64,000 nucleotides of DNA, taken from positions 18,005 to 82,004 of the forward strand of contig JAJSAC010000068.1 of the NCBI GenBank assembly GCA_024274915.1, read 5' to 3'. The stretch is from Thermodesulfobacteriota bacterium. Lineage in GTDB: Bacteria; Thermosulfidibacterota; Thermosulfidibacteria; Thermosulfidibacterales; B14-G1. This document shows, piece by piece, positions 18,558 to 29,208 of the stretch. Both the position numbers and the translations under genes were made by a program. Within the stretch, counting starts at the first letter, position 1. Each line of letters opens with the position of its first letter. Under the pieces are notes generated by a model that was not told where the DNA came from, did no database searches, and worked only from the letters and a program-made list of their open reading frames with translations.

Positions 18558-20990
18558 ATGTTTGATCGATATACTGAGAGGGCAAGGAGAGCCCTCCTCT
18601 TAGCCAGGGGAGAGGCCGAAAGGCATCAACATGATCATCTCACCACGGCCCACATTCTCCTGGGGCTTATCAAGGAGGGCTCCGGTTTGGGCCTCCTCCT
18701 CTTGGAACGGGTAGGGGTCAATGTGGACCATTTAAAACAGGAGTTGGAGAGGCGTATCCCCTATGGTAGGAGAGGGTTTGTTATGGGAGCCATTCCCTTT
18801 GCCCCTGATGCCAAAAAGGTTCTGGAGTACGCTATGGAGGAGGCCAAGTATCTGCATCAAGACTATGTGGGTACGGAACACCTCATTTTGGGCATCCTCC
18901 GGGAAAAGACGGGCCTGGGTGGCAAGCTCCTGCGGAGACTGGGAGTAGAGGTGAATGAGGCTAGGGAGGTCCTGAGGGATATGGTGGGCGAGGAAGGTCT
19001 GGGTAGGAAGAAGAGGCCCAAGAAGACCCCCGCCTTGGATGAGTTTGGTATAGACCTCACCCAGATGGCCAGAGAGGGTAAGTTGGATCCTGTCATAGGC
19101 CGGGCTAGGGAGATCGAGAGGGTGATTCAGATACTGGCCAGGAAAACCAAGAACAATCCTGTGCTCATCGGGGAACCAGGGGTGGGCAAGACGGCCATTG
19201 TGGAAGGGCTGGCCCAGCGCATCGTCAGTAAAGAAGTGCCAGAGCCCCTCATGAATAAGAGACTGATCTCCCTGGATCTCGGAGCTATAGTGGCGGGCAC
19301 CAAGTACAGAGGGCAGTTTGAGTCCAGGATGAAGGCTATCATCAAAGAGGCCTCTGAAGATGAAGATGTCATCTTATTCATAGACGAACTTCACACTTTG
19401 GTGGGAGCAGGGGCCGCTGAGGGTTCTATAGATGCAGCCAACATGCTGAAGCCCACCCTGGCCAGGGGTGAGATCCGCTGTATAGGTGCCACCACCCTCT
19501 CGGAGTACAGGAAGTACATAGAGAAAGACGGGGCCTTGGAACGCCGTTTCCAAATCGTAGTGGTGGAACCCCCTACGGTGGATGAGACTTTGGATATTCT
19601 TAGGGGTCTTCGGTCCCGCTACGAGGAGTTCCACACCGTCACCATCACCGACGAAGCCCTGGTGGCTGCCGCCAAGTTGGCGGAGCGTTACATGACGGAC
19701 AAGTTTCTCCCAGATAAGGCCATAGACCTTTTGGATGAGGCCTGCTCCATGGTCCACATCAAGTACTCCCATATTCCGCCTCACATAAGGGAGGTGGAGT
19801 TGGAGCTGGACAGGCTGGAACAGAAGAAGCGTAAAGCCATTAACGACCAAGACTTTGAGAAGGCTGCTGGCGTGAGGGACGAAGAACTCCGGGTTCTCCA
19901 CCGTTTGCGCCAGCTGAGACGGGAGTGGCTGAGGGAAAGGGAGAAGGAGAAACCCCAGGTCACCGAAACTGACGTGGCCCTGGTCATCTCCAAGGCCACA
20001 GGGGTCCCTCTCCATAGGCTGAGTACCGAAGAGGAGAAGAGGCTTCTGAAGTTGGAAGAAGAACTGAGGTCCATGGTGATCGGTCAGGACGAGGCTGTGG
20101 GTCGGGTGGCCAAGGCCATCAGGAAGGCCCGGGTGGGTCTTAGGGGCCATACAAGGCCCGTGGGGGTCTTCTTCTTCTTGGGACCCACGGGTGTGGGCAA
20201 AACCCGCTTGGCTGAAGCCCTTGCCGAGGTCCTCTTTGGTAGCAAGGAGGCCCTGCTGCGTTTTGATATGTCGGAGTATATGGAGAAGTTCAACGTTTCC
20301 CGTCTCATTGGTGCCCCCCCGGGGTATGTGGGGTACGACGAAGGGGGGCAACTTACCGAGGCGGTGAGGCGCAGGCCCTACTCGGTCATTCTCTTTGACG
20401 AGATGGAGAAGGCCCATCCCGAGGTCTTCAACCTTTTGCTCCAGATATTCGATTCGGGAAGACTCACTGACGCTTTTGGCAGGACGGTGGACTTCAGGAA
20501 CACTCTGATCATCATGACATCCAATGTGGGGGCTAAGCTCTTCTTCAAGGGGGTATCTTTGGGCTTTGGTGAGGGAGAGGACTTCATGGGGGTGAGGGAA
20601 CAGGTGTTGACCCAATTCAGGAAGCGTTTTCCCCCAGAGTTTATCAATAGGCTGGATGATATCATAGTGTTCAATGCCTTGGGAGAGAAGGAGGTGTTGG
20701 AGATTCTGGATCTGGTGCTCAGAGAGCTCCAGGAGAGGTTGGATGAGAGGGGAATGAAGCTTAGACTCACTCCTAGGGCCAGGAAGTTTTTGGTGGCGGA
20801 AGGTTTTGACCTTCAGATGGGGGCCCGGCCCCTTAGAAGGGCCTTGGAGCGGTTGGTTTCTGAGCCTTTGTCGGAAGAGATACTTAAGGGCTCTTACTCT
20901 GGAGGGGACACGGTGGTGGTTGATGTGGTGAAGGGAGCGGTGCGTTTCAGAAAAGGCGGAAAAAAAGAGGCGGGCACATCCGTCTCATGA
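18558..20990 (+). CDS. clpC: ATP-dependent Clp protease ATP-binding subunit ClpC
   Basis: 810 residues, the AAA+ unfoldase that feeds proteins to ClpP. Order: double Clp-N repeat about 1-145; first AAA+ domain with Walker A GEPGVGKT near residue 210 and the Walker [16 protein letters not shown]; a UVR-type middle coiled-coil ([15 protein letters not shown]) that distinguishes ClpC from ClpA and ClpB; second AAA+ domain with GPTGVGKT and [15 protein letters not shown]-terminal D2-small domain. [13 protein letters not shown] pore residues (GYVGYDEGG) are intact. Its own promoter lies just upstream. clpP is not in the window. Confidence 0.95.
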   Translation: MFDRYTERARRALLLARGEAERHQHDHLTTAHILLGLIKEGSGLGLLLLERVGVNVDHLKQELERRIPYGRRGFVMGAIPFAPDAKKVLEYAMEEAKYLHQDYVGTEHLILGILREKTGLGGKLLRRLGVEVNEAREVLRDMVGEEGLGRKKRPKKTPALDEFGIDLTQMAREGKLDPVIGRAREIERVIQILARKTKNNPVLIGEPGVGKTAIVEGLAQRIVSKEVPEPLMNKRLISLDLGAIVAGTKYRGQFESRMKAIIKEASEDEDVILFIDELHTLVGAGAAEGSIDAANMLKPTLARGEIRCIGATTLSEYRKYIEKDGALERRFQIVVVEPPTVDETLDILRGLRSRYEEFHTVTITDEALVAAAKLAERYMTDKFLPDKAIDLLDEACSMVHIKYSHIPPHIREVELELDRLEQKKRKAINDQDFEKAAGVRDEELRVLHRLRQLRREWLREREKEKPQVTETDVALVISKATGVPLHRLSTEEEKRLLKLEEELRSMVIGQDEAVGRVAKAIRKARVGLRGHTRPVGVFFFLGPTGVGKTRLAEALAEVLFGSKEALLRFDMSEYMEKFNVSRLIGAPPGYVGYDEGGQLTEAVRRRPYSVILFDEMEKAHPEVFNLLLQIFDSGRLTDAFGRTVDFRNTLIIMTSNVGAKLFFKGVSLGFGEGEDFMGVREQVLTQFRKRFPPEFINRLDDIIVFNALGEKEVLEILDLVLRELQERLDERGMKLRLTPRARKFLVAEGFDLQMGARPLRRALERLVSEPLSEEILKGSYSGGDTVVVDVVKGAVRFRKGGKKEAGTSVS

Positions 20991-21011
20991 TAAAAGTTAG
21001 AGGAGGGGAGA

Positions 21012-23333
21012 GTGGGAAGGGAAGCGGTGAAAGGATGTACAGTGGTTTTTTTTCTTCTCTTTTTTTCTGTGTATCTTCTTTTCGGAGGCCTTTTGGATGC
21101 CCAGGCTCGATCTCCTCAGCTTTTGGTCAAGGCTATAGAGGTTCAGGGCAACAAAAGAGTGGACAAAGAGACTATCCTGTTCAAACTCAAGAGCAAAGAA
21201 GGTGAACCCTTCTCTGTAAGTAAAGTGAGGGCTGATGTCCAAGCGCTCTATGAGACGGGCTACTTTGAAGACGTGGAAGTAGATGCCCAACCTTTTGAGG
21301 GTGGCGTGAAGCTTATTTATCAAGTGAAGGAGCGCCCTTTAGTTGCTCGGGTTTTTATAAAAGGAAACAAAAGAATAAAGACTAAAGACATCAGCAAAGA
21401 ACTGAAAAAATTCCCCCTCTCTATATACAACGAAAATATCATTAAGGAGAATGTGGGAAAGATAGTTCAGATGTATCAGGCAAAGGGGTACTATGACGTC
21501 AAGGTAGATGTGGAGAAGAAGGAGAAACAGGGGCGGATAGTTCTGACCTACAAGATTCATGAGGGCAAAAAGGCCCATGTGGCCAAGATAGAGTTTATTG
21601 GAAACAAACACTTCAGTGATCGAGTGCTAAGGGGCCAGATGCTCACTAAAGAGAAGAATATCTGGAACATGGTGACCACGTTCATTGGCCACTTCTTGGG
21701 TAAGCCCAGTACTTACTATTATATCCCCGACCTTTTGAAGGTGGATCTTATGAAGGTTAGGGAGTTTTACAGGGACCATGGTTTTTTACGGGTGGCCGTG
21801 GGAGATCCCCAGGTGAAGGTGAAGGACTCTGGCAAGATTTATATCAGGGTGCCCATTGAGGAAGGTCCCCGTTATAAAGTGGCCGATGTAAATCTGCAGT
21901 TGGGCCCAGATGATCCCTTTAAGCCCGATGAGATCAAGAAAGTGCTCTTGCTCAAGGCCGGTGAGTGGTATGGGGCGGCTGCCATGAGGCGGGATGTGAA
22001 CAACCTCACCGAGCTTTATGGTTCCAAGGGATTTGTCAATGCTGACGTGAGACCCTTGGTGGAATTGGACGACAGAGGCCATACGGTCAGGGTGACTTAT
22101 AGGATAGCGAAGGGTGCAAAGTACTATGTGGGCAGGATTGAAGTTCAGGGCAATATTAAGACCAGGGACAAAGTGATCAGGAGGGAGTTGGGCTTGGCCG
22201 AAGGGGACGTGATGAACACCTTGGCCCTCAAGGCGGCAAAGGAGAAGTTGAGCCGTCTGGGTTACTTTTCCCAGGTGGACATAGAGACCAAGCCTGGAGG
22301 AGACCATCTTGAGAATATTGTGGTAAACGTAGAAGAGCAACCTACGGGATCTCTCATGTTCGGTGGTGGGTACAGTACCCAGGAGGCCTTTGGGGCCATG
22401 GTCCAACTCCAGGAAAAGAACCTCTTCGGTAGGGGACAGTCCATCAGTCTTAGTGGTAATTTTAGCGGCAAGAGGGTGGAGTACGATCTCTCTTTCTTCG
22501 ATCCTTACATCTTTGATCGTCCCCTTTCTTTGAGTGTGAGGACCCATCATCTAACCTATGAGTTCGACACATTTGAGGAGGGGAGTTTGGGGTTCAACCT
22601 CACTTTGGGCAAACGGGTATGGAATTGGTATACCACTGCTTCCATAGGTTATGATCTCCAAAGCGTCGAGATCTCCGGTGTGGACGATAGTGCCCCAGAG
22701 TTCATCCACAATCAGAAGGGTAGGTCCGTGTCCAGTGCCGTTGTCTTGGGTCTGAGCCAGGACACTAGGAACAGCACCGTCTTGCCCACTAGGGGGTTTC
22801 AGAGGAGACTTTCCCTCAAGGTGGCCGGTCTGGGCGGTGATGAATATTACTACAAGGTGATGGCCGACGCTGGGTGGTTTTTCTCTATAAATAAACTCGT
22901 CAAGAACTCGGTCTTCCATTTCAGAGTGAGGGCGGGGTTCATAAATCCCCTTCCCATAGGCAATGGCAGTGACCGGCCTGTTTACGAAAGGTTCTTTGTG
23001 GGAGGCGATGACACCGTTCGTGGTTTCACCGAGGATGAAGCTAGCCCGGAGAGGGATGGCCAAGCCATAGGAGGAACCAAGGAACTCATCGCCAATTTTG
23101 AGTATCTCTTCCCTCTGGTGGGCGGCTTGAGGGGTTTGATCTTTTATGATACGGGAGCAGCCTTTGATAACGGAGAACAGATAAGCCTCACTGGGTTGAG
23201 GCATGCCGTGGGTGTTGGAATTCGCTTTATTACACCCTTTGGGCCGCTCAAGCTGGATCTGGGTTACAAGTTAGATAGGAAGAAGGGAGAGGATCCCACT
23301 AAGATCCATTTCTCTGTGGGAACAGTCTTTTAA
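21012..23333 (+). CDS. bamA: Outer membrane protein assembly factor BamA
   Basis: 773 residues from GTG 21012, which has AGGAGG five bases upstream. A signal peptide (VVFFLLFFSVYLLFGGLLDAQA) is followed by five POTRA domains to about residue 425 and a 16-strand beta-barrel ending in ...IHFSVGTVF with a C-terminal aromatic, as in Omp85 proteins. The conserved VRGF loop-6 motif is present (DDTVRGFTED). It inserts beta-barrel proteins into the outer membrane. It heads a run with skp, lpxD and fabZ, the classical envelope-biogenesis order, and shows that this organism has an outer membrane. Confidence 0.95.
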   Translation: MGREAVKGCTVVFFLLFFSVYLLFGGLLDAQARSPQLLVKAIEVQGNKRVDKETILFKLKSKEGEPFSVSKVRADVQALYETGYFEDVEVDAQPFEGGVKLIYQVKERPLVARVFIKGNKRIKTKDISKELKKFPLSIYNENIIKENVGKIVQMYQAKGYYDVKVDVEKKEKQGRIVLTYKIHEGKKAHVAKIEFIGNKHFSDRVLRGQMLTKEKNIWNMVTTFIGHFLGKPSTYYYIPDLLKVDLMKVREFYRDHGFLRVAVGDPQVKVKDSGKIYIRVPIEEGPRYKVADVNLQLGPDDPFKPDEIKKVLLLKAGEWYGAAAMRRDVNNLTELYGSKGFVNADVRPLVELDDRGHTVRVTYRIAKGAKYYVGRIEVQGNIKTRDKVIRRELGLAEGDVMNTLALKAAKEKLSRLGYFSQVDIETKPGGDHLENIVVNVEEQPTGSLMFGGGYSTQEAFGAMVQLQEKNLFGRGQSISLSGNFSGKRVEYDLSFFDPYIFDRPLSLSVRTHHLTYEFDTFEEGSLGFNLTLGKRVWNWYTTASIGYDLQSVEISGVDDSAPEFIHNQKGRSVSSAVVLGLSQDTRNSTVLPTRGFQRRLSLKVAGLGGDEYYYKVMADAGWFFSINKLVKNSVFHFRVRAGFINPLPIGNGSDRPVYERFFVGGDDTVRGFTEDEASPERDGQAIGGTKELIANFEYLFPLVGGLRGLIFYDTGAAFDNGEQISLTGLRHAVGVGIRFITPFGPLKLDLGYKLDRKKGEDPTKIHFSVGTVF

Positions 23334-23349
23334 AAAGGAGGAGGAAGTA

Positions 23350-23907
23350 ATGGGGGAAAGGAAGAGCGTGTGGTTGGGGGTGTTTCTCATTCTGACCTTT
23401 CTGTTGGTGCCCTTTTCAGCCAGAGCCGAGATGAAGATAGGGGTGGTCGATCTCCAGAGGGCCCTCAACCAGTCGGAGCGGGGGAAGAAGGCTAAAGAGG
23501 AACTCAGGGCTGAGTTTGAGAAGAAGAGCAGGGAAATAGAGACCAAAAAGGCCGAGATAGAGGCTTTGAGAAGGGAGTTACAGAAGAAGGCTGGTCTCCT
23601 CTCAGCCAAGGCCAAAAAGGCCAAAGAGGAGGAATACAGGACCAAACTCAGGGAGTTGAAATACGTTATAAGCGACGCCAAAGCTGAGCTGGCCACCAAG
23701 GAGAACGAAATGAGTGCTCAGATCCTTAAGGACTTGGTGAAGATGGTGAGGGAGAAGGGCAAGAGAGAAGGATTTTCCCTGATCCTAGAGGTGAACGGGG
23801 GAGTCATTTACGCCGATCCTTCTCTGAATATCACCAACTCCGTCATCAAGGCCTTTGATGCTTCCTATGGCCTGAAGTCCTCTGGAGGGGCTGGAAAGAG
23901 GAAATGA
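23350..23907 (+). CDS. skp: OmpH/Skp-family periplasmic chaperone
   Basis: 185 residues. Signal peptide ending FSARAE, then [17 protein letters not shown], the standard start of mature Skp. A long highly charged coiled coil (about residues 50-125, rich in K, E, A) follows, then a small beta domain ([23 protein letters not shown]). It should form the trimeric jellyfish-shaped chaperone that carries unfolded outer-membrane proteins to BamA, encoded immediately upstream. AAGGAGGAGG precedes ATG 23350, and its end overlaps lpxD by four bases. Confidence 0.9.
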   Translation: MGERKSVWLGVFLILTFLLVPFSARAEMKIGVVDLQRALNQSERGKKAKEELRAEFEKKSREIETKKAEIEALRRELQKKAGLLSAKAKKAKEEEYRTKLRELKYVISDAKAELATKENEMSAQILKDLVKMVREKGKREGFSLILEVNGGVIYADPSLNITNSVIKAFDASYGLKSSGGAGKRK

Positions 23908-24968
23908 CGGAGTTGACCGCGGCCCAGCTCAGGGAGGCCCTGGGTAAAGGGGAGATTCTAGGGGACCCTTTACGGAAGATAAGGGGGGTAGCCCCTCCTC
24001 AAGAAGCAGGTGAGGGGTATTTGACCTTTATTTTTGCCAAAAAGTGGCTAAAGGCCCTACCCTCGGTGAAAGCTTCTGTGGTGGTGTTGCCGTCCTTGGA
24101 AGGACTGCATCCCCCTTCCTACGCCACTTATATCCTGGTGGACGACGTGGGCGAGGCCATGATCAAGATCCTTTCCTTCTTTTTTGAGCCGCCATTTTCT
24201 AGGGAGGTGGGGGTTTCTCCTCTAGCTTTCGTCTCCCCCAAAGCTTCCTTGGGGGATGGGGTGGTGATTTACCCCTTTGCCTTCGTGGATGATGGTACAG
24301 TGGTGGAGGAAGGAGCGGTCATCATGTCCCATGTGTATTTAGGGAAGGGGGCTAGGATAGGGGCCCGGTCAGTCCTTTTCCCCTCCGTGGTGGTATATCC
24401 CGGAGTGGAGGTGGGAGAGGAGACCGTTGTCCATGCTGGAGCCGTCCTGGGTGCCGATGGCTTTGGTTATGGGGACCACCAGGGCCGCAGGCTCAAGATA
24501 CCCCAGGTGGGGGGTGTAAAGATAGGAAGGGACGTGGAGATAGGGGCCAACACCTGTGTGGATAGGGCTACCATGGGTTTCACCATCGTGGGCGACGGCA
24601 CCAAGATAGACAACCTCGTCCAGGTGGGACACAATGTGAAAATAGGTAAGGACTGCGCCTTTGCGGGTCAGGTGGGCATCTCCGGCAGTGTGGAGGTAGG
24701 TGACGGTGTACTCATGGGGGGTCAGGCAGGGGTGGCCGACCACGCTAAAGTGGGGGACAGGGCTATCCTCACTGCCAAAGCGGGTGTCATGGGGAATGTG
24801 CCTCCTGGGGCAGTGATGACGGGAGCCCCTGCTATGCCCCACACCGCCTGGATGAAAGCCCAAGTGTTATTCATGAAACTGCCCCAACTGGTGGAGAGGA
24901 TCAAATCTCTGGAGGAATCGTTGGAGGAGTTGAAGGGAGGAAGGAATGGACATCCAAAGGATTCTTGA
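23904..24968 (+). CDS. lpxD: UDP-3-O-acylglucosamine N-acyltransferase LpxD
   Basis: 354 residues. Third step of lipid A synthesis: transfers a 3-hydroxyacyl chain from ACP to the 2-amino group of UDP-3-acyl-glucosamine. An N-terminal uridine-binding domain (about 1-105) precedes a long left-handed beta-helix of hexapeptide repeats (about 106-320) with the catalytic GADGFGY...IPQVGGV and the VGHNVKIG region supplying the active His. The C-terminal helix ([16 protein letters not shown]) is typical. ATG 23904 overlaps the end of skp; the end overlaps fabZ. lpxA and lpxB, usual neighbours, are not here. Confidence 0.93.
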   Translation: MTELTAAQLREALGKGEILGDPLRKIRGVAPPQEAGEGYLTFIFAKKWLKALPSVKASVVVLPSLEGLHPPSYATYILVDDVGEAMIKILSFFFEPPFSREVGVSPLAFVSPKASLGDGVVIYPFAFVDDGTVVEEGAVIMSHVYLGKGARIGARSVLFPSVVVYPGVEVGEETVVHAGAVLGADGFGYGDHQGRRLKIPQVGGVKIGRDVEIGANTCVDRATMGFTIVGDGTKIDNLVQVGHNVKIGKDCAFAGQVGISGSVEVGDGVLMGGQAGVADHAKVGDRAILTAKAGVMGNVPPGAVMTGAPAMPHTAWMKAQVLFMKLPQLVERIKSLEESLEELKGGRNGHPKDS

Positions 24969-25395
24969 GCTTCTTCCCCATAGATACCCCTTCCTCATGG
25001 TGGACAGGGTTCTGGAGATGGAGGAAGGAAAGCGGATAAAGGCTCTAAAGAATGTGACCTTCAATGAGCCCCATTTTCAAGGCCATTTTCCGGGAGAGCC
25101 CATCATGCCGGGGGTTCTTATGTTGGAAGCTTTGGCCCAGATGGGAGGCATTCTTATAAGGCATTCTACGGGAATCACAGGAGAGGTGGAGATCTTCTTT
25201 GCATCTATCGACAACGCCCGCTTCAGGAGACCGGTGAGGCCCGGCGACAGCCTCCTTTTAGAGGGGGAGATAATGAGTAGGAAAGGACCATTTTGGAAAT
25301 TGAGGTGTAGGGCGTTGGTGGAAGGGGAAGTGGTGGTGGAGGCTGATCTTATGGGAGTCATTAGACAGAAGAGGGTGGGGAGTGATGAAAAGTAA
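24946..25395 (+). CDS. fabZ: 3-hydroxyacyl-ACP dehydratase FabZ
   Basis: 149 residues; a hot-dog-fold dehydratase of type II fatty acid synthesis. It has [13 protein letters not shown], then the active-site helix with H47 in GHFPG and E61 in [10 protein letters not shown]. It supplies saturated acyl-ACP and shares the 3-hydroxyacyl-ACP pool with LpxD, whose gene overlaps it by 23 bases. GGAGGAAGG precedes ATG 24946. Confidence 0.94.
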   Translation: MDIQRILELLPHRYPFLMVDRVLEMEEGKRIKALKNVTFNEPHFQGHFPGEPIMPGVLMLEALAQMGGILIRHSTGITGEVEIFFASIDNARFRRPVRPGDSLLLEGEIMSRKGPFWKLRCRALVEGEVVVEADLMGVIRQKRVGSDEK

Positions 25396-27187
25396 ACTCT
25401 GGCGGTTCTTTTTCGTTGTTTTTGTCGTTTTCCTTTCTTCCTTACCTGCCTTGGCCGGTTTTGAAGGGGCCATGAAGGACCTGGCTCAGGATATTGCCCA
25501 GGATTTTCCACCCTTAAAGGGAAGGGTGGTGTCAGCAAGGGGAGACTGGGTGATTATAGATGTGGGTAGGGATAGAGGGGTCTTCCCTGGTATGGTCTTC
25601 ACCGTTTATAGGCCTGGCAAGCCCTACTACCACCCTATAACGGGGGTACTGCTGGGCTATACCGAGAAAGATTTGGGGGTGTTGCAAGTTGTCAGGGCTT
25701 ATCCCCAGTCTTCCCTGGGGATCTTCAGGGGAAGGGGGGAAGTTAAGCCAGGGGATGGCGTTAGGATCAGTGCTTCCAAGATCAACCTGTACCTTTTCCC
25801 CCTCATCGACAAAACAGGTGAGGGGTTCAATCTCATGGCTTTTACTCAGCGGTTGAGGGCTTACCTGGGAGAGACGGGAAGATTCAACATATTCGGCGAG
25901 GAGAGGGTGATTCTCACCATATCTACCGCTTCTGAGGGGGGGTATCTGGAGGCCCTAAAGAAGCTGGAAGCCGATCCCAAGGTTCAGGGGGCTGCCCTCA
26001 TAGGTTCTATAGTGAAAGACAAGGGGGATTACTATTTCCAGGGTGATCTCATCTCCCTGGGCACGGGTAAGAGGATAGACCACTTTTATTTGATGCTGGG
26101 TAGGGGCGGTTGGAAACCTATGATAGAGAGGGGCCTTCTATTTGCCTCTTCCAATTGGGCTGATGATGGGTTGGCCATGGGTGTGGGCGATTTTGATGGA
26201 AAGGGGAAGCCCGAGGTGCTACTGGCCTTTAAGGATCGTTTGGATCTTTACAGGATAGACATAAAGTCTTCTAGGATGAGATTGCTTTCTTCCTTCCGAC
26301 TTAAACCTAAAACCAGGCTTCTTGCCATGGATGTGGCAGATTTGAATGGTGATGGGAGGGCGGAGGTGGTGATCTCCACTGCTGACGAGAACCTTTTCGC
26401 CCTCAGGTCCAGTATCATCTCCTTTGATCCTGCTTCCAGGAAGTGGAATTATATTGTGCGGGATAAAGAGATGATCATCCGGGGTTTCACTGTGGAGGGC
26501 CAAGGTCTCCTGGTCACCCAGGGGGTTTCCAAAGAGACGGCCCAGCCCTATCTCCCTCGTTTGGCCTACCTGGTGAATGCCAAGCTCAAGAGGGGTAGGA
26601 AGCTGGAAGGTCTTAGGGGAGACCTCATCTGCGGCGCTCAGCTTGTGGCTTTGGGTAAGGGAGATAGGCTGGAGGCCTTGGTCAATGAAAAGGGACGACT
26701 GGAACTTAAGGATCCCCTCACGGGGACCCTCATTTGGAGCATGAACGGGCTCTACGGCAATTGGGGCATGGCCTTTTTCTTTAGGCAGCCTATAGCCAAG
26801 ACCTTTTACCAGGGCGAGGGGGAGCTGGAGGAGAAAGATTACATCCAATTTGCCGAGGACGTGATGGTAGTACCTGGGAGGTCTCTCATCTTCCATAGCG
26901 GTTCCCGCTATATGTTGGCCACCTTTACCAATATACCTGATGTGTGGGGTGTCCATTTTTCCCCCTATGACAAGTCCAGAGTGAAGCTCTTTGTTTGGAG
27001 GGATTCTTATTTTGACGACATTGGCTGGCTAAGACGTGTGAGAGGTGGTGTAATGGACCTTCAAGCTGCTGACATGAACGGCGACGGCAACAAAGAGCTA
27101 TTGGTCCTGACCAAGAGGGGAAGGAAGGATAGAGAAGGCAACGTTAGGTATTACACAAGACTCTTGGTTTATAAGGTTACCCCGTGA
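25385..27187 (+). CDS. Secreted FG-GAP/VCBS repeat protein, function unknown
   Basis: About 600 residues from ATG 25385 (a GTG one codon earlier is also possible), overlapping fabZ. A signal peptide (FFFVVFVVFLSSLPALAG) is followed by a small beta domain (GRVVSARGDWVIIDVG, like a FlgT-type or assembly-factor module) and a region of mixed alpha/beta. The second half has FG-GAP/VCBS calcium-type repeats: GVGDFDGKGKPEVLLA, VADLNGDGRAEVVIS and ADMNGDGNKELLVL. This points to a beta-propeller in the periplasm or on the surface. The placement between fabZ and acpS, coupled at both ends, ties its expression to envelope lipid synthesis; its actual role cannot be read. Confidence 0.7.
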   Translation: MKSKLWRFFFVVFVVFLSSLPALAGFEGAMKDLAQDIAQDFPPLKGRVVSARGDWVIIDVGRDRGVFPGMVFTVYRPGKPYYHPITGVLLGYTEKDLGVLQVVRAYPQSSLGIFRGRGEVKPGDGVRISASKINLYLFPLIDKTGEGFNLMAFTQRLRAYLGETGRFNIFGEERVILTISTASEGGYLEALKKLEADPKVQGAALIGSIVKDKGDYYFQGDLISLGTGKRIDHFYLMLGRGGWKPMIERGLLFASSNWADDGLAMGVGDFDGKGKPEVLLAFKDRLDLYRIDIKSSRMRLLSSFRLKPKTRLLAMDVADLNGDGRAEVVISTADENLFALRSSIISFDPASRKWNYIVRDKEMIIRGFTVEGQGLLVTQGVSKETAQPYLPRLAYLVNAKLKRGRKLEGLRGDLICGAQLVALGKGDRLEALVNEKGRLELKDPLTGTLIWSMNGLYGNWGMAFFFRQPIAKTFYQGEGELEEKDYIQFAEDVMVVPGRSLIFHSGSRYMLATFTNIPDVWGVHFSPYDKSRVKLFVWRDSYFDDIGWLRRVRGGVMDLQAADMNGDGNKELLVLTKRGRKDREGNVRYYTRLLVYKVTP

Positions 27188-27585
27188 TTGTGGGCGTGGG
27201 CATAGACATAGTGGAGTTGGAGAGAATCGGGAGGGCCATGGAGCGGTGGCCCCGTTTCTTAGACAGGATCCTCACTCCCCGGGAGAAAAAGGGGGTGGGG
27301 GGCCGTTTGGACAAGGTGGCTGCCCGATGGGCGGCCAAGGAAGCTCTTTTTAAGGCATTGGATCCTCCTTCTCGAGGGCTCTACATGGGTTGGCGGGATG
27401 TGGAGGTGATGAACACCTCCTCCGGCAAGCCCTATTTCGTTCTCAGGGGTCGGATGGGTAGATATGTGAAGAGCAGGAACTTGAGATTGCACCTTTCCCT
27501 TTCTCATGATAGAGGGAGGGCCGTGGCCCTGGTGTTAGCCCAGGGTAAACCTCGCTCCAGGCACGGAAGGTGCCTGGGGCTATAG
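27184..27585 (+). CDS. acpS: Holo-ACP synthase AcpS
   Basis: 133 residues from GTG 27184, overlapping the preceding stop. It transfers 4'-phosphopantetheine from CoA to apo-acyl carrier protein. The family hallmarks VGVGIDIVELERI (Mg-binding Asp8) and WAAKEALFKAL (Mg-binding Glu) are intact, with LSLSHDRGRAVALVLA near the end. The C-terminal 15 residues (basic) extend past the usual end. Confidence 0.92.
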   Translation: MIVGVGIDIVELERIGRAMERWPRFLDRILTPREKKGVGGRLDKVAARWAAKEALFKALDPPSRGLYMGWRDVEVMNTSSGKPYFVLRGRMGRYVKSRNLRLHLSLSHDRGRAVALVLAQGKPRSRHGRCLGL

Positions 27586-27599
27586 ATCCGAGAGGGGGT

Positions 27600-27947
27600 A
27601 TGTGTATGGAGTTGAGGTGTTACGAGTCGGTTGTGATTTTCGCTCCCGAGCTGGAGGAGGCCCAGCTGGAGGAGCAGGTTAATTGGGTGAAGGGGCTTCT
27701 GGAGAAAGGGAAAGCCCAGTTGGTGGATGTGGAGAATTGGGGTAGGAAGAGACTGGCTTATGAAATTGAGAAGAAGCGAGAGGGTTTCTATGTTCTCTTT
27801 CGCTTCAGGGCCCATGGGACCTTGGTGGAGGAGCTGGAGAAGAGCTATCGTCTGAGTGGAAACGTTATCCGCTACCTGACAGTCAAGAGAAAGGACAAGG
27901 AGTGTGAAAAAGTCCAAGAACCCGAGGAGACGGGTGGGGAGGGATAG
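27600..27947 (+). CDS. rpsF: Small ribosomal subunit protein bS6
   Basis: 115 residues. Ferredoxin-like fold of S6: LRCYESVVIFAPELEE opening, WGRKRLAYEIEKKREGFYVLFRF in the middle, and a charged Glu-rich tail (KVQEPEETGGEG). I use ATG 27600 after GAGAGGGGG; ATG 27606 is also possible. First gene of the classical rpsF-ssb-rpsR operon; S6 pairs with S18 on the 30S platform. Confidence 0.94.
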   Translation: MCMELRCYESVVIFAPELEEAQLEEQVNWVKGLLEKGKAQLVDVENWGRKRLAYEIEKKREGFYVLFRFRAHGTLVEELEKSYRLSGNVIRYLTVKRKDKECEKVQEPEETGGEG

Positions 27948-27950
27948 GAA

Positions 27951-28358
27951 GTGGCTATTAACATTAACAAGGTGATCCTTGCGGGTAATCTAACCAAAGA
28001 TCCCGATGTCCGCTATCTTCCCAGCGGCACTCCTGTTACCAGTTTTCGTCTGGCAGTGAATAGGCGTTTCAAGGGCAAGTCGGGAGATGTGGATGAGACC
28101 TGCTTTATAGATGTGAAGGTTTATGGCAAGCAGGCAGAGAGCTGTGGTGAGTTCCTTTCCAAAGGCAGGAACGTGCTGGTGGAGGGGTATCTCCGCTTTG
28201 AGCAGTGGGACTCAGAAGGTGGTAAACGGTCTAAACATGTGGTGGTGGCTGACAGGGTCCAGTTCTTGGGGTTTGCTAAGGAAAAAGAGGAAGAGGTGGT
28301 GGCTCCTGATGTAAGCGATGTCCCTGTAGAGGATGACGACGAGGATTTTCCCTTCTGA
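27951..28358 (+). CDS. ssb: Single-stranded DNA-binding protein SSB
   Basis: 135 residues from GTG 27951. OB-fold with INKVILAGNLTKDPDVRYLPSGTPVTSF and aromatic DNA-binding positions, then a short linker and the acidic tip DDDEDFPF, which recruits repair and replication partners. Sits between rpsF and rpsR as in most bacteria. The linker is short compared with E. coli. Confidence 0.94.
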   Translation: MAININKVILAGNLTKDPDVRYLPSGTPVTSFRLAVNRRFKGKSGDVDETCFIDVKVYGKQAESCGEFLSKGRNVLVEGYLRFEQWDSEGGKRSKHVVVADRVQFLGFAKEKEEEVVAPDVSDVPVEDDDEDFPF

Positions 28359-28396
28359 TGAAGGGGTTCAGTGGACCGAAAAAAGGAGGCATATAG

Positions 28397-28639
28397 ATGG
28401 CAGGCAGGGAAGATAGGAAGAAAAGGTTTTACAGGAAGAAGGTGTGCAGATTCTGTGCTGACGGAATTCAAGAGATAGATTACAAAGATGTGAAGAGGCT
28501 CCGCAACTACCTTACAGAGCGGGGTAAGATCGTGCCCAGAAGGATTTCGGGTACCTGTGCTAAGCACCAGAGACAGCTGGCCAGAGCGGTGAAGAGGGCC
28601 AGGGTCCTGGCCTTGTTGCCTTTTACAGTCACTAGATAG
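28397..28639 (+). CDS. rpsR: Small ribosomal subunit protein bS18
   Basis: 80 residues, very basic. It contains the S18 signature ([27 protein letters not shown]) and the [14 protein letters not shown] helix. It keeps four cysteine/histidine positions (CRFC near residue 17, C and H in TCAKH), consistent with the zinc-binding form of S18 seen in many thermophiles and anaerobes. rplI, the usual next gene, is absent; efp follows instead after 8 bases. Confidence 0.95.
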   Translation: MAGREDRKKRFYRKKVCRFCADGIQEIDYKDVKRLRNYLTERGKIVPRRISGTCAKHQRQLARAVKRARVLALLPFTVTR

Positions 28640-28647
28640 GAGGAGCT

Positions 28648-29208
28648 ATGATCAACGCAGGAGCCGTCAAGCCCAATATGAAGCTGGAGATTGACGGAGA
28701 GCCCTATTTGGTGGTTAGCGCAGATCACGTTAAGCCTGGTAAGGGCCAGGCTTTTTCACGCTTTAAGTTAAAGAACCTGAAGACTGGGCTGGTGGTGGAG
28801 AAGACCTATAAGGCGGGAGAGAAGCTTAAGAAAGCCGATTTTCTGGTGAAAAAGGCCCAGTATCTCTACAACCAGGGGGACGAGTACTACTTCATGGACC
28901 TGGAGACTTATGAACAGGTCATGATACCTGCCCATGTGCTTGGTAGGGATAAGGACTTTCTAGCAGAGAATATTGAAGTGAAGCTTCTTATCTACAGGGG
29001 GGAGCCTGTGGGTATAGATCTCCCCACGGCTGTGGACCTGAAGGTGGTAGAAACGGAGCCTGGGGTGAGGGGGGACACTGCCTCGGGAGGGAGTAAACCT
29101 GCCAAGCTGGAGACGGGAGCCGTAGTCCAGGTGCCTTTCTTTGTCAACGAGGGGGACGTGGTCAGAGTGGACACCCGGACGGGGGAGTACGTGGAGAGGG
29201 TGAAGTGA
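28648..29208 (+). CDS. efp: Elongation factor P
   Basis: 186 residues. Three beta-barrel domains with the loop [10 protein letters not shown], in which K32 is the tip residue that reaches the peptidyl-transfer centre and relieves polyproline stalling. A Lys here is compatible with beta-lysylation by EpmA/EpmB or with an unmodified loop. The C-terminal domain ends [14 protein letters not shown] as usual. AGGAGG precedes ATG 28648. The gene overlaps accB by one base; efp-accB-accC is a common order. Confidence 0.95.
   Translation: MINAGAVKPNMKLEIDGEPYLVVSADHVKPGKGQAFSRFKLKNLKTGLVVEKTYKAGEKLKKADFLVKKAQYLYNQGDEYYFMDLETYEQVMIPAHVLGRDKDFLAENIEVKLLIYRGEPVGIDLPTAVDLKVVETEPGVRGDTASGGSKPAKLETGAVVQVPFFVNEGDVVRVDTRTGEYVERVK

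Noticed and set aside
19374..20615. Long antisense open frame within clpC
   Set aside because: It mirrors clpC codons in GC-rich DNA, has no start signal and no family resemblance.
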